NCBI GenBank assembly: GCA_020632475.1
Contig: JACKFM010000009.1
Span: 1-53,112, forward strand
Direction of reading: 5' to 3'
DNA length: 53,112 bases
DNA from: Candidatus Omnitrophota bacterium
Lineage (GTDB): Bacteria; Omnitrophota; Omnitrophia; Omnitrophales; Aquincolibacteriaceae
Shown: positions 8,593 through 17,350 of the stretch, piece by piece
Layout: each line of letters opens with the position of its first letter
Position numbering within the stretch: the stretch's first letter is position 1
Made by a program: the position numbers and the translations under genes
The notes under the pieces: generated by a model
The model's database searches: none
Told to the model about the DNA's origin: nothing
The model's input: the letters and a program-made list of their open reading frames with translations, nothing else

Positions 8593-9201
8593 ATGAGCGG
8601 CTATTTAGTACCTATGGTGATTGAACAGACGGGACGCGGTGAAAGAGCCTATGATATTTATTCGAGATTGTTAAAAGACCGCATCGTTTTTATCGGAACG
8701 CCGATTGATGATACGATTGCCAACCTGATTATCGCTCAGATTTTATTCCTTCAGATGGAACAGCCGGATAAAGACATTAATGTCTATATCAATTCTCCCG
8801 GGGGTTCGGTCACCGCAGGCCTTGCCATTTATGACACGATGCGTTTTGTCAAATGCGATGTTGCAACCTATTGTGTCGGACAGGCCGCCAGTATGGGAGC
8901 AATTCTTTTGACCGCCGGAACAAAGGGAAAACGGTATGTGCTGCCGCATTCACGTGTGATGATTCATCAGCCGTGGGGCGGAGCCCAGGGAACGGCTTCC
9001 GATATCAGTATTCAGGCAACCGAGATTTTGAAGATGAAGGCCGAATTAAATAAGATTCTGGCCGATAACTCGGGGCAACCGCTTGAAAAAATTGAAAAAG
9101 ACACGGATCGCGATTACTTCATGAACGCTGAAGAAGCCAAAGCCTATGGCGTGGTGGATGAAGTGATTGTTGGAGGGATTGATCCAAACAGCAAAAAATA
9201 A
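8593..9201 (+). CDS. clpP: ATP-dependent Clp protease proteolytic subunit
   Basis: Serine peptidase of 202 residues that forms the tetradecameric chamber served by ClpX or ClpA. The catalytic triad is Ser100 in GQAASMGA, His125 in RVMIHQPWGG and Asp174 in TDRDYF. I chose ATG 8593 because AGGAGG at 8582-8587 lies five bases before it and the protein then opens with the family start (LVPMVIEQTGRGERAYDIYS). The in-frame ATG at 8563 has no proper binding site. No clpX follows in this window. Confidence 0.97.
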   Translation: MSGYLVPMVIEQTGRGERAYDIYSRLLKDRIVFIGTPIDDTIANLIIAQILFLQMEQPDKDINVYINSPGGSVTAGLAIYDTMRFVKCDVATYCVGQAASMGAILLTAGTKGKRYVLPHSRVMIHQPWGGAQGTASDISIQATEILKMKAELNKILADNSGQPLEKIEKDTDRDYFMNAEEAKAYGVVDEVIVGGIDPNSKK

Positions 9202-9269
9202 TTTGTAATCAGCCGTATAGCTTTCCAGCGAAAGATTTTAACCGAGAATTGAATGATCAAAACACGAAG

Positions 9270-9311
9270 ATGCCGGCGGATTCGATCCCGCCGGCATTTC
9301 GGGTTTTCTTT
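9270..9311 (+). terminator. intrinsic terminator-like hairpin after clpP
   Basis: ATGCCGGCGG at 9270-9279 pairs perfectly with CCGCCGGCAT at 9288-9297. The tail is T-rich but interrupted (TTCGGGTTTTCTTT). Confidence 0.65.
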
Positions 9312-9332
9312 AATGAGTAAAAGGATTTTCGT

Positions 9333-10424
9333 ATGAAACGCAATCTTCTCTTGGCCCCCGGCCCCACACCCGTTCCCGAAGAAGTTCTCCATGTTTTAGG
9401 TCAACCGATTTTTCACCACCGTACGCCGCAGTACCGCAAGATTTTCGCAAACGTGTCTCAGCGTATTAAAGATGTTTTTTTAACCCAAAATACTGTTTAC
9501 ACCTTTACCGGTTCCGGTACCTCCTGCATGGAGGCTGCAATGATCAATTTTCATAATCTGGGCGATGAAGTGCTGGTCGTCGATGCCGGAAAATTCGGTG
9601 AACGTTTCGGAGATATCGCAGATGCGTATGGCCTGAAAAAGACGGTCATCAAAATCGAATACGGCGATGCGGTTCCGCCGGCAATGATTGAAGAGGCGCT
9701 TAAAAAGAATCCTAAAATCAAAGCTGTCTGCGTTGAGCTTTGTGAAACCTCAACGGCGGTTGTTCATGACATTAAGGCCATCGGTGCGGTTGTGGCTAAA
9801 ACCGATGCCTTGTTAGTCGTGGACGCGATTTCCGGCCTCGGAGCCGATCGTCTTGAAACCGATAACTGGAATGCGGACCTTGTCATCAGTGGATCCCAGA
9901 AAGCACTGATGCTTCCTCCGGGGCTTGCCTTTTTGTCCGTCAGCGAAAAGGCGCGCAAAAGAATGGCCGATTCCAATCTTCCGAAATTCTATCTCGATCT
10001 GAAACTTTATGACAAAGCGCTTAAGGCCGATGATTCTCCGTTTACTCCGGCCATTACGCTGGTGGTTGCGCTCGATAAGGCCCTCGACATTATTTTGAAA
10101 GAGGGGATGGAGAACGTTTTTGCCCGCTGTTCTTCACTCGGTGATTATACCCGCGGTGAACTCAAGAAATTGGGACTGCAGGTATTTTCGAATGCACCCT
10201 CGGCAACGGTTTCGGCCGCGCTCGTCCCCGAAGGGATTGAAGGCGAGAAACTCGTTAAAGTGATGCGCGATGAAAAAGGCGTGACGCTTGCGGGCGGACA
10301 GGGGCACTTGAAGGGGAAAATCGTCCGCATCGCACACATGGGTGCCATCCGTAAGGAACATATTGACGAAGGAATTGCTGTGTTGAAAGAAACGATTGAA
10401 GAATTAACGGTTAACGCAAAATAA
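9333..10424 (+). CDS. PLP-dependent class V aminotransferase, probable phosphoserine/alanine-glyoxylate type
   Basis: A 363-residue fold-type I aminotransferase of the alanine-glyoxylate/serine-pyruvate family, with the family N-terminus (LLLAPGPTPVPEEVL) and the PLP Lys in SGSQKALMLPPG near residue 191. It lies 22 bases upstream of serA. In several lineages this family supplies the second step of serine synthesis, so the likely job is conversion of 3-phosphohydroxypyruvate to phosphoserine. That role is inferred from context; serine-glyoxylate or alanine-glyoxylate exchange is also possible. Confidence 0.88.
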   Translation: MKRNLLLAPGPTPVPEEVLHVLGQPIFHHRTPQYRKIFANVSQRIKDVFLTQNTVYTFTGSGTSCMEAAMINFHNLGDEVLVVDAGKFGERFGDIADAYGLKKTVIKIEYGDAVPPAMIEEALKKNPKIKAVCVELCETSTAVVHDIKAIGAVVAKTDALLVVDAISGLGADRLETDNWNADLVISGSQKALMLPPGLAFLSVSEKARKRMADSNLPKFYLDLKLYDKALKADDSPFTPAITLVVALDKALDIILKEGMENVFARCSSLGDYTRGELKKLGLQVFSNAPSATVSAALVPEGIEGEKLVKVMRDEKGVTLAGGQGHLKGKIVRIAHMGAIRKEHIDEGIAVLKETIEELTVNAK

Positions 10425-10446
10425 CAAGTATTAAAGGAATAAGACC

Positions 10447-12036
10447 ATGATGAAAGTACTCGTTTCCGATCCGCTGGGTAAAGCCGGCATGGCCGTCCTG
10501 GCAAAAGATAAAAACATCAAGGTAGATGAAAAAGCGGGATTAAAACCCGATGAACTTAAAAAAATTATCGGACAGTATGACGGTATTATTATCCGCAGCG
10601 GAACAAAACTGACTGCGGATATCATTGAATATGCCAAAAAACTGCGTGTGATCGGGCGCGCCGGTGTCGGTGTGGATAACGTGGATCTTCCTGCGGCGAC
10701 AAAACGCGGAATCATTGTGATGAACACTCCCGGCGGCAATACGATTTCGACGGCGGAACATACTTTTTCGATGTTGATGGCGCTTTCGAGAAATATTCCG
10801 CAGGCTTATCAATCCGTTGCGGGCGGTGAATGGAAACGTCAAAAATTTCTTGGTGCCGAACTAAACCGCAAAGTGATCGGAATTATCGGATTCGGCCGTA
10901 TCGGACGTGAGGTGGGTAAACGTGCCGCGGCCTTTGGAATGAAGGTTGTGGCCTTTGATCCTTTTATTTCTTCGGCTGTGCAGGTGGATTATCCGGTTGA
11001 ATTTGCACCCCTGCAGAGTCTTTTTAAACAGGCAGACTACATTACCGTTCATACCCCGCTGGTCCCAGAGACAAAACATATCGTCGATGAAAAGGCTTTT
11101 AAATTATGTAAAAACGGTGTGCGCATCATCAATTGTGCGCGCGGCGGTATCGTGGATGAAAAAGCACTTTATCAGGCCATTAAGTCCGGTAAAGTGGCCG
11201 GTGCGGCACTTGACGTTTTTGAACAGGAACCGCCGGTCGACAATCCCTTGGTCAGTCTTCCTCAGGTGATATGCACGCCTCATTTGGGTGCAGCGACGCA
11301 GGAAGCACAGGAAAACGTGGCCGTGGATGTGGCCTATCAGGTTTTGGATGCATTGCACGAGCGTGCGATTAAAAATGCAGTCAATATGCCCAGTTTGGAT
11401 CCCGAAGCTTATAATGTACTTCGTCCCTGGCTGAACCTGGCCGAAAAGATCGGTTTGACCTATACACAGCTTTTCGGCGGTTCGCTCAAAAGCGTGAATA
11501 TCCGTTATGGCGGCGTGGTGACCAATCACAGTCTTGCGCCGTTAACGATTGCGCTGATGAAGGGGCTGCTTACGCCGATGTGCGGTGAAACGGTCAATTA
11601 TGTCAATGCTCAGTCGATTGCCAAAGAACGCGGCATTACGGTGAATGAAAATCGGAGTAATCAAACCGAAGATTTCACTAACTATATTGAACTTGAAGTT
11701 CCGGCGGGAAAAGAAACCGTGATTTTAATGGGAACGATTCTCGGCAATCAGCTTCCCCGCATTGTTCGTATTAATGAATATATGATCGACGTCGAACCGG
11801 TGGGCACAGTTGTCTTTATTAAAAATGAAGATCAGCCCGGCGTTGTCGGTAAAGTCGGAACCATTCTTGGGAAAAATAAAATCAACATTGCTGAGATGTC
11901 TTTGGGCCGCGTGCATAAAGGTAAAAAAGTTTACGCCATGACAATCATCAATACCGACAACGACGTGTCTGCAAAAGTGATTAAGGAAATTAAATCGTTT
12001 CCGCCGATTATTGACGTGAAGGTCGTGAATTTATAA
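10447..12036 (+). CDS. serA: D-3-phosphoglycerate dehydrogenase
   Basis: Long-form SerA of 529 residues, which oxidises 3-phosphoglycerate with NAD as the first step of serine synthesis. It has the Rossmann motif GIIGFGRIGREVG (about residue 140), the active-site Arg in NCARGGIVDE, the catalytic His in TPHLGAAT, an intervening ASB domain (about 320-450) and a C-terminal ACT domain (NEDQPGVVGKVGTILG) expected to bind serine. AAAGGA about seven bases upstream supports the start. It forms an operon-like unit with the aminotransferase before it. Confidence 0.97.
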   Translation: MMKVLVSDPLGKAGMAVLAKDKNIKVDEKAGLKPDELKKIIGQYDGIIIRSGTKLTADIIEYAKKLRVIGRAGVGVDNVDLPAATKRGIIVMNTPGGNTISTAEHTFSMLMALSRNIPQAYQSVAGGEWKRQKFLGAELNRKVIGIIGFGRIGREVGKRAAAFGMKVVAFDPFISSAVQVDYPVEFAPLQSLFKQADYITVHTPLVPETKHIVDEKAFKLCKNGVRIINCARGGIVDEKALYQAIKSGKVAGAALDVFEQEPPVDNPLVSLPQVICTPHLGAATQEAQENVAVDVAYQVLDALHERAIKNAVNMPSLDPEAYNVLRPWLNLAEKIGLTYTQLFGGSLKSVNIRYGGVVTNHSLAPLTIALMKGLLTPMCGETVNYVNAQSIAKERGITVNENRSNQTEDFTNYIELEVPAGKETVILMGTILGNQLPRIVRINEYMIDVEPVGTVVFIKNEDQPGVVGKVGTILGKNKINIAEMSLGRVHKGKKVYAMTIINTDNDVSAKVIKEIKSFPPIIDVKVVNL

Positions 12037-12076
12037 TTCGCTGCATCAGAAATGAAAGAGCAAAGGTGAGAGTTAA

Positions 12077-13351
12077 ATGAATAGAATTCTAATCGGAGCC
12101 CAATGGGGTGATGAAGGTAAAGGGAAAATTATTGATGTATTGGCTCGCAAGAGCAATGTCATCGTGCGTTATCAGGGTGGGAATAACGCCGGGCATACGG
12201 TTAAATTCGGAAAGAAAAAATTCATTTTGCATCTGATCCCTTCCGGTATTCTGCATCCCGGGAAGGTTTGTGTGATCGGTAACGGTGTGGTCATCGATCC
12301 CGAAGCTTTTTTTCAGGAAGTCAAAATGCTTGAGAAGGAAGGTGTGAAGGTGAAAGGGCGCCTTTTTGTTTCAGAACAGGCGCATATGATTTTTCCCTAC
12401 CATCGCCAGCTTGACCGTCTGAAAGAAGAATCGCATAAAAATAAAAAGACGATCGGTACCACTAAGAAAGGAATCGGCCCGTGTTATGCGGATAAAATGG
12501 CCCGCATGGGGATTCGCGTCGGAGATCTTAAGTATCCGCAGTATTTTAAAGAACGTCTGGCCTATGTGATTCGTGAGAAAAACGAACTGCTGACCAAAAT
12601 TTACGGGGATGCCCCGCTTTCTTTCGCGAAACTATCCAAACAATATTTAAGTTATCGTAAACGTCTTTTAGATTTCACCTGTAATACGTCCCTTTATCTT
12701 TATGAGGCGGCCCGCCGCGGAAAAGATATCCTGTTTGAGGGTGCTCAGGGAACGCTGCTGGACGTGGATCACGGAACTTATCCGTTTGTCACCTCTTCCA
12801 ATGCGTCTGTCGGCGGTGCCATCATCGGTTCGGGAGTGAGTCCGACCTTGATTGACCGCGTGATCGGAGTGGTCAAGGCCTATACGACGCGTGTCGGCGA
12901 AGGTCCGTTCCCGACGGAATTTGAAGGTCCGATGATGGAGTTAATTCGTAATAAGGGCGAGGAATTCGGCTCAACGACCGGGCGTCCCCGCCGATGCGGC
13001 TGGTTTGATGCCGTGATCGTTAAGCATGCCGTGCGCATTAACGGACTGGGTGAAATGGCGATCATGAAACTGGATGTGCTCTCCGGATTGCCGGAAGTTA
13101 AGATTGCCAAGGCTTATAAAATGAACGGAAAAATCCTTAAAAATTATCCTCACTCCGAATATGAACTGGTTCGCTGCGAACCGGTTTATGAAACGATGAA
13201 AGGCTGGCAGGAGGATATTACCGGTGTCAAAAAGTGGAAAGATTTCCCGGTCAACGCAAAAAAATATCTTCGGCGCCTTGAAGATCTGCTTGAGACTCCG
13301 ATCAAAATCGTTTCTGTCGGCAGCAAAAGAGATCAAACCGTATTCTTATAA
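12077..13351 (+). CDS. purA: adenylosuccinate synthetase
   Basis: A 424-residue GTP-dependent enzyme that joins IMP and aspartate in AMP synthesis. The P-loop-like opening GAQWGDEGKGKIID, NNAGHT, the IMP loop GTTKKGIGP and the GTP-binding signature STTGRPRRCGWFD are all present. Length and architecture are normal for the family. It lies 40 bases after serA and may share its transcript. Confidence 0.97.
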   Translation: MNRILIGAQWGDEGKGKIIDVLARKSNVIVRYQGGNNAGHTVKFGKKKFILHLIPSGILHPGKVCVIGNGVVIDPEAFFQEVKMLEKEGVKVKGRLFVSEQAHMIFPYHRQLDRLKEESHKNKKTIGTTKKGIGPCYADKMARMGIRVGDLKYPQYFKERLAYVIREKNELLTKIYGDAPLSFAKLSKQYLSYRKRLLDFTCNTSLYLYEAARRGKDILFEGAQGTLLDVDHGTYPFVTSSNASVGGAIIGSGVSPTLIDRVIGVVKAYTTRVGEGPFPTEFEGPMMELIRNKGEEFGSTTGRPRRCGWFDAVIVKHAVRINGLGEMAIMKLDVLSGLPEVKIAKAYKMNGKILKNYPHSEYELVRCEPVYETMKGWQEDITGVKKWKDFPVNAKKYLRRLEDLLETPIKIVSVGSKRDQTVFL

Positions 13352-13375
13352 AAATATCTGATTAGGAAATCCTTT

Positions 13376-13393
13376 CAGGATAGAAATATCCTG
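13376..13393 (+). promoter_or_regulatory. GAAA-tetraloop hairpin just before uppS
   Basis: CAGGATA (13376-13382), loop GAAA and TATCCTG (13387-13393) form a perfect 7-bp stem with a GNRA-type tetraloop, ending 11 bases before the uppS ATG. No T-run follows. It could hide or present the ribosome binding region, but this is only a structural observation. Confidence 0.4.
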
Positions 13394-13404
13394 TGGGTTC
13401 AAAA

Positions 13405-14145
13405 ATGGCCGATCAATCCCCAAATAATCCCAAAATCCCTCAGCATGTGGCCATCATTATGGATGGTAACGGCCGCTGGGCCAATGAACGGGGGTTGGCC
13501 AGAATCCGCGGTCATCAGCACGGCGTCGAACGTGTTGAAGAGATTATCCGCGTCGCACCCGAACTTGGCATTAAATACCTTACGCTCTATGCCTTTTCCA
13601 AAGAGAATTGGCAGCGTCCTAAAGACGAAGTTTCCTTTCTGATGGGGCTTTTGGCGGCCTATCTCGACCAGAAACTTGAAGAAATGCACCGGAATAATGT
13701 GGTCTTTAATACGATCGGTGAGATCGGTGATCTGCCCAAACCGATTCAGGAAAAAATTGCGCAGGGCAAAGAGAAAACCAAAAAAAATACCGGGCTGGTC
13801 GCAACCTTTGCATTCAGTTATTCGGCCCGCGCCGAAATCACAAGAGCCTGCCGTTTGATTGCCCGCAAAGTTGTGGACGGTGTGCTTAAACCGGAAGACA
13901 TCAATGAAGATTTGCTTTCCAGGTCAATGTATACGGGTACTTTACCGGACCCGGATCTTTTAATCCGCACAAGCGGTGAAATGCGGATCAGCAATTTTCT
14001 TTTATGGCAGATTTCATATGCCGAACTATATGTAACCGAAAAATACTGGCCCGATTTTACGAAAGAAGAATTGGTCAAAGCCATAGAGGCATTCGGCGGA
14101 CGCGAACGGCGTTTCGGCCGCACGTCAGTGTCCTCTAAACAGTAG
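13405..14145 (+). CDS. uppS: isoprenyl (undecaprenyl) diphosphate synthase
   Basis: A 246-residue cis-prenyltransferase that makes the C55 lipid carrier for cell-wall synthesis. The catalytic Asp lies in IIMDGNGRWA; FSKENWQRP and TSGEMRISNFLLWQ are the other family signatures. The usual NYGGR motif is replaced by SYSAR, keeping the Arg. I start at ATG 13405; an in-frame GTG at 13393 is the alternative. It begins the widely conserved order uppS-cdsA-dxr-rseP-proS. Confidence 0.94.
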   Translation: MADQSPNNPKIPQHVAIIMDGNGRWANERGLARIRGHQHGVERVEEIIRVAPELGIKYLTLYAFSKENWQRPKDEVSFLMGLLAAYLDQKLEEMHRNNVVFNTIGEIGDLPKPIQEKIAQGKEKTKKNTGLVATFAFSYSARAEITRACRLIARKVVDGVLKPEDINEDLLSRSMYTGTLPDPDLLIRTSGEMRISNFLLWQISYAELYVTEKYWPDFTKEELVKAIEAFGGRERRFGRTSVSSKQ

Positions 14146-14163
14146 CTTCTAGCAAAGGAGAAA

Positions 14164-14961
14164 ATGAGACAACTCGGGAAAAGACTCGTTTCATCGGCTT
14201 TTTTAATTTCCTTTACCCTGGCGACTATTTTTTATGCGCCCGTGTGGCTTTTTTTCTGCGTCATGGAGCTTTTAATCTTTCTAAGTTTAAAAGAGTACCT
14301 GAGCCTGGTCTCGCGCGGCGGCGTAGTGATTCATCGCACTCTGGCGCTTGTATTGGGGCTGCTCCTGCCGCTGGCAGTTCTCTATTCCTGCCAATTTGTG
14401 ATGATTGCCGCAGCAACGGGTATTATTTTTGTCGCGTATTTTAATCCCAAAACCACACAGCACGGATTGACCGGCACGGCCTTAACGGTTCTCGGACTGG
14501 TTTATATTCCGTGGTTCTTTAGTCATACGACCATGCTCAGAGGCCTGCCGGACGGCTCCTGGTGGGTGTTTTATGTCGTCCTGCTGGTCAAGGCCGGCGA
14601 CGCCGGAGCGTATTTTAGCGGCAAACTGCTCGGTAAAAATAAATTGATCGAACATATCAGCCCGAACAAATCCGTTGAAGGCGCCATCGGAGGTTTTATC
14701 ACCTCTGTCGTTTTGTCCGTGGTGGCAAAGTCTTTTTTACCGAACGTCAGTCTGCTGCATCTGGTGATTATGGGAGCGAGTATCGCCGTGATCGGTCAGG
14801 TATCGGATTTAATTGAGAGTATGATTAAGCGTAATGCGGGTGCCAAAGACTCGGGAGAGATGCCCGGGCTCGGAGGTTTTCTGGATGTTCTCGACAGCCT
14901 GCTTTTGACCGTTCCGTTTGTCTATTACTATGCCGTCAATATTTTGCACATCGGAGCATAA
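14164..14961 (+). CDS. cdsA: phosphatidate cytidylyltransferase
   Basis: A 265-residue polytopic membrane enzyme that makes CDP-diacylglycerol. Several TM helices and the C-terminal CdsA signature are visible (SMIKRNAGAKDSGEMPGLGG, then FLDVLDS). Two signature positions differ from the usual pattern: Leu replaces His in PGHGG and Val replaces Arg in LDR. The metal-binding Asp residues are kept. AAAGGAG just before ATG 14164 supports the start. It sits between uppS and dxr as expected. Confidence 0.92.
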   Translation: MRQLGKRLVSSAFLISFTLATIFYAPVWLFFCVMELLIFLSLKEYLSLVSRGGVVIHRTLALVLGLLLPLAVLYSCQFVMIAAATGIIFVAYFNPKTTQHGLTGTALTVLGLVYIPWFFSHTTMLRGLPDGSWWVFYVVLLVKAGDAGAYFSGKLLGKNKLIEHISPNKSVEGAIGGFITSVVLSVVAKSFLPNVSLLHLVIMGASIAVIGQVSDLIESMIKRNAGAKDSGEMPGLGGFLDVLDSLLLTVPFVYYYAVNILHIGA

Positions 14962-14973
14962 GTTCCTTTTAAA

Positions 14974-16122
14974 ATGAAAAGAAATATTTCGATTTTAGGA
15001 TCGACCGGTTCGGTGGGCGTCAATACGCTGAGAATTGTGAGGACTCATCCCCGGCGTTTTTCGGTCAAGGCTTTGGCCGCTAAAACCAATGCCCGCCGTC
15101 TTTATGACCAGGCGCGTGAGTTTAAACCGGAATGTGTTTGTTTGTATGATGAGAAGAATGCCGCCGCGCTTGAAAAGAAATTAAGACCTCTCGGTATTCG
15201 TTTGGTAACCGGCGATGAAGGACTTGCGCACGTGGCATCGCTTGCCGGAGTGAATGTGGCGGTTTTTGCGGTGGTCGGTGCCGTCGGCTTGAAACCCCTT
15301 TTTGAAGCCGTTAAGGCCCGTAAAGACGTTGCGATTGCCAATAAAGAGCCGCTGGTTATGGCCGGAAGCCTTTTAATGGCACAGGCCCGTAAGAACCGTG
15401 TCGCTGTTCTGCCGATTGACAGTGAGCATTCGGCTCTCTGGCAGTGTCTTGAGGGATATCCGAAAGAAACGGTTAAACGCCTCATTTTAACTTCTTCGGG
15501 AGGCCCTTTTAGAACGCGCAAGGGATCGTTGGCAGCGATTAAACCCAGTGAAGCTTTGAAACATCCTAACTGGAAGATGGGCCCAAAGATTACGATTGAT
15601 TCGGCGACCCTGATGAATAAGGGGCTTGAAGTCATTGAGGCCGTAAATCTTTTTGACGTTCCGCTTAAAGAGGTGGATGTGCTCATCCACCCCGAGTCGA
15701 TCATCCATTCGATGATCGAGTTTGTTGATGGATCGCATCTGGCCCATCTCGGTATTGCGGACATGCGGCTTCCGATTCAATATGCACTCAGTTATCCCGA
15801 ACGCCTTGTGAATCATCTGCCGACGCTTGATCTGGTCAAATTGAAAAGTCTTCATTTTGAAAGGCCGGATAAAAAAAGGTTCCCGTGTTTAGAACTCGGG
15901 TATGAGGCCAGCCGCCGGGGAGGAACCATGCCCGCGGTTTTAAATGCCGCCAACGAAATTGCGGTTGAAGCCTTTTTGAATCATAAAATTAAATTCACGG
16001 CGATTGCCGCAATCATTGAAAAAACAATGGCCCGGCACCGTGTAAAAAAGCAATTTGATCTTCAATCGGTTTTTGAAGCCGATGTCTGGGCAAGACAGCA
16101 GGCAATAAAGTTAATTCGTTAA
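14974..16122 (+). CDS. dxr: 1-deoxy-D-xylulose 5-phosphate reductoisomerase
   Basis: A 382-residue NADPH-dependent enzyme of the MEP isoprenoid pathway. It shows the NADPH fold opening ISILGSTGSVG, the metal and substrate site IDSEHSAL, the flexible-loop region SSGGPFR, and HPNWKMGPKITIDSATLMNK. Length is normal. It lies 12 bases after cdsA and upstream of rseP, so isoprenoid supply is grouped with lipid-carrier synthesis. Confidence 0.97.
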   Translation: MKRNISILGSTGSVGVNTLRIVRTHPRRFSVKALAAKTNARRLYDQAREFKPECVCLYDEKNAAALEKKLRPLGIRLVTGDEGLAHVASLAGVNVAVFAVVGAVGLKPLFEAVKARKDVAIANKEPLVMAGSLLMAQARKNRVAVLPIDSEHSALWQCLEGYPKETVKRLILTSSGGPFRTRKGSLAAIKPSEALKHPNWKMGPKITIDSATLMNKGLEVIEAVNLFDVPLKEVDVLIHPESIIHSMIEFVDGSHLAHLGIADMRLPIQYALSYPERLVNHLPTLDLVKLKSLHFERPDKKRFPCLELGYEASRRGGTMPAVLNAANEIAVEAFLNHKIKFTAIAAIIEKTMARHRVKKQFDLQSVFEADVWARQQAIKLIR

Positions 16123-16155
16123 TGTATAGACTCTTAAGAAAGAGAGCGTGAAGTT

Positions 16156-17271
16156 ATGAGTTTTCTTATTTCCATTGTTCCGACCTTAATTGTATTGGGT
16201 GTTTTAATTCTTATTCATGAATTAGGACATTTCATTGCCTGCCGTCTGACCGGGGTGAAAGTTGAGAAATTTTCAATCGGGTTCGGTCCGGAAATTTTTC
16301 ATTGGCAGGGCAAAGAAACGCGCTATGTGGTTTCTCTGCTCCCGCTGGGTGGTTTTGTCAAACCTCAGGGGGAATCGGTCAGTGAAGTGGAAGAAACCGG
16401 TTCTCGTGACGGAGATTATTTGTCGGCACCGCTTGCCTCAAGAATTCTGATCGTTGTGGCCGGGGTGATCATGAATTATTTTCTGGCCTTTGTTTTATTT
16501 ACGTCGGTCTTTATGATGGGGCGTCCCATTCCCGGCACCACGATCGGCAGTTTTGTTGACGGCTATCCGGCTAAAGAAAGCGGTCTTGTCGCAGGAGACC
16601 GTGTTGTCCAGGTGAATCAAACCCAGGTTAAAAATTGGAATGAATTGACCGAAGCGATTACAACGTCTGCAACGCCGGAGCTTTTCTTGCTGGTTGACCG
16701 CAAGAGTTCAGCTCAGCATAGCGAACTTGTTTCCGTGAAAGTTCAGGCCCGCGTTGAAGATGTTAAAGACGTTTTCGGCAAAGAAGTTCAAGTCAGGCGC
16801 TTGGGCATTACCCCTCATCCCGAGGCCAATGAATTTGAACGCTATGCCTTTTTCCCTTCGCTTCAAAAATCCGCGCAAGCGGTTTGGACGCTGGCGGCCA
16901 TGACCCATAAAGCGATTTTTTATATGATCACAGGCCGCATGTCGCTAAAGACCATGGCCGGTCCCGTAGGGATTATTGCAATGACCGGCAGCGCCGCGCA
17001 GCTTGGGCTTCCTTATGTGCTGCAGCTTGCTGCCACCTTAAGCGTATCGTTGGCGGTGATAAATCTTCTTCCTATCCCGGCCCTGGACGGCGGTCATCTG
17101 CTTTTTCTTTTAATCGAAGGCATCCGCAGAAAACGGGTCAGCCTTGCAGCACAGGAGAAAGCGGCCCAGGCAGGATTTGTGCTGCTCATGGTGCTGATGG
17201 TTTTTATCGTATACAATGATCTGGTCAATCTTGATGTCCTGAACAAAATTAAGAGTATGTTCGGACAGTAA
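16156..17271 (+). CDS. rseP: site-2 zinc metalloprotease RseP
   Basis: A 371-residue intramembrane protease. The HExxH motif is in LIHELGHFIACRL within TM1 and the second zinc motif is in NLLPIPALDGGH near residue 310. One PDZ domain (about residues 125-205, from GSFVDGYPAKESGLVAGDR) lies between the membrane segments. In E. coli two PDZ domains are present, so this is the shorter one-PDZ form. Its role is to cleave anti-sigma factors and signal-peptide remnants; the substrate here is not visible. Confidence 0.95.
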   Translation: MSFLISIVPTLIVLGVLILIHELGHFIACRLTGVKVEKFSIGFGPEIFHWQGKETRYVVSLLPLGGFVKPQGESVSEVEETGSRDGDYLSAPLASRILIVVAGVIMNYFLAFVLFTSVFMMGRPIPGTTIGSFVDGYPAKESGLVAGDRVVQVNQTQVKNWNELTEAITTSATPELFLLVDRKSSAQHSELVSVKVQARVEDVKDVFGKEVQVRRLGITPHPEANEFERYAFFPSLQKSAQAVWTLAAMTHKAIFYMITGRMSLKTMAGPVGIIAMTGSAAQLGLPYVLQLAATLSVSLAVINLLPIPALDGGHLLFLLIEGIRRKRVSLAAQEKAAQAGFVLLMVLMVFIVYNDLVNLDVLNKIKSMFGQ

Positions 17272-17350
17272 GATAAAATGAATAATTAAGAGTTCAGGAG
17301 CCGCTACGCGGCATAGTAAAGTTTTTAGCCGCGATTCACGGGTTTTTAAT

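Noticed and set aside
15102..15764. Minus-strand open frame of 220 codons
   Set aside because: It lies wholly inside dxr, which has all family motifs; the frame has no start signal or recognisable product.
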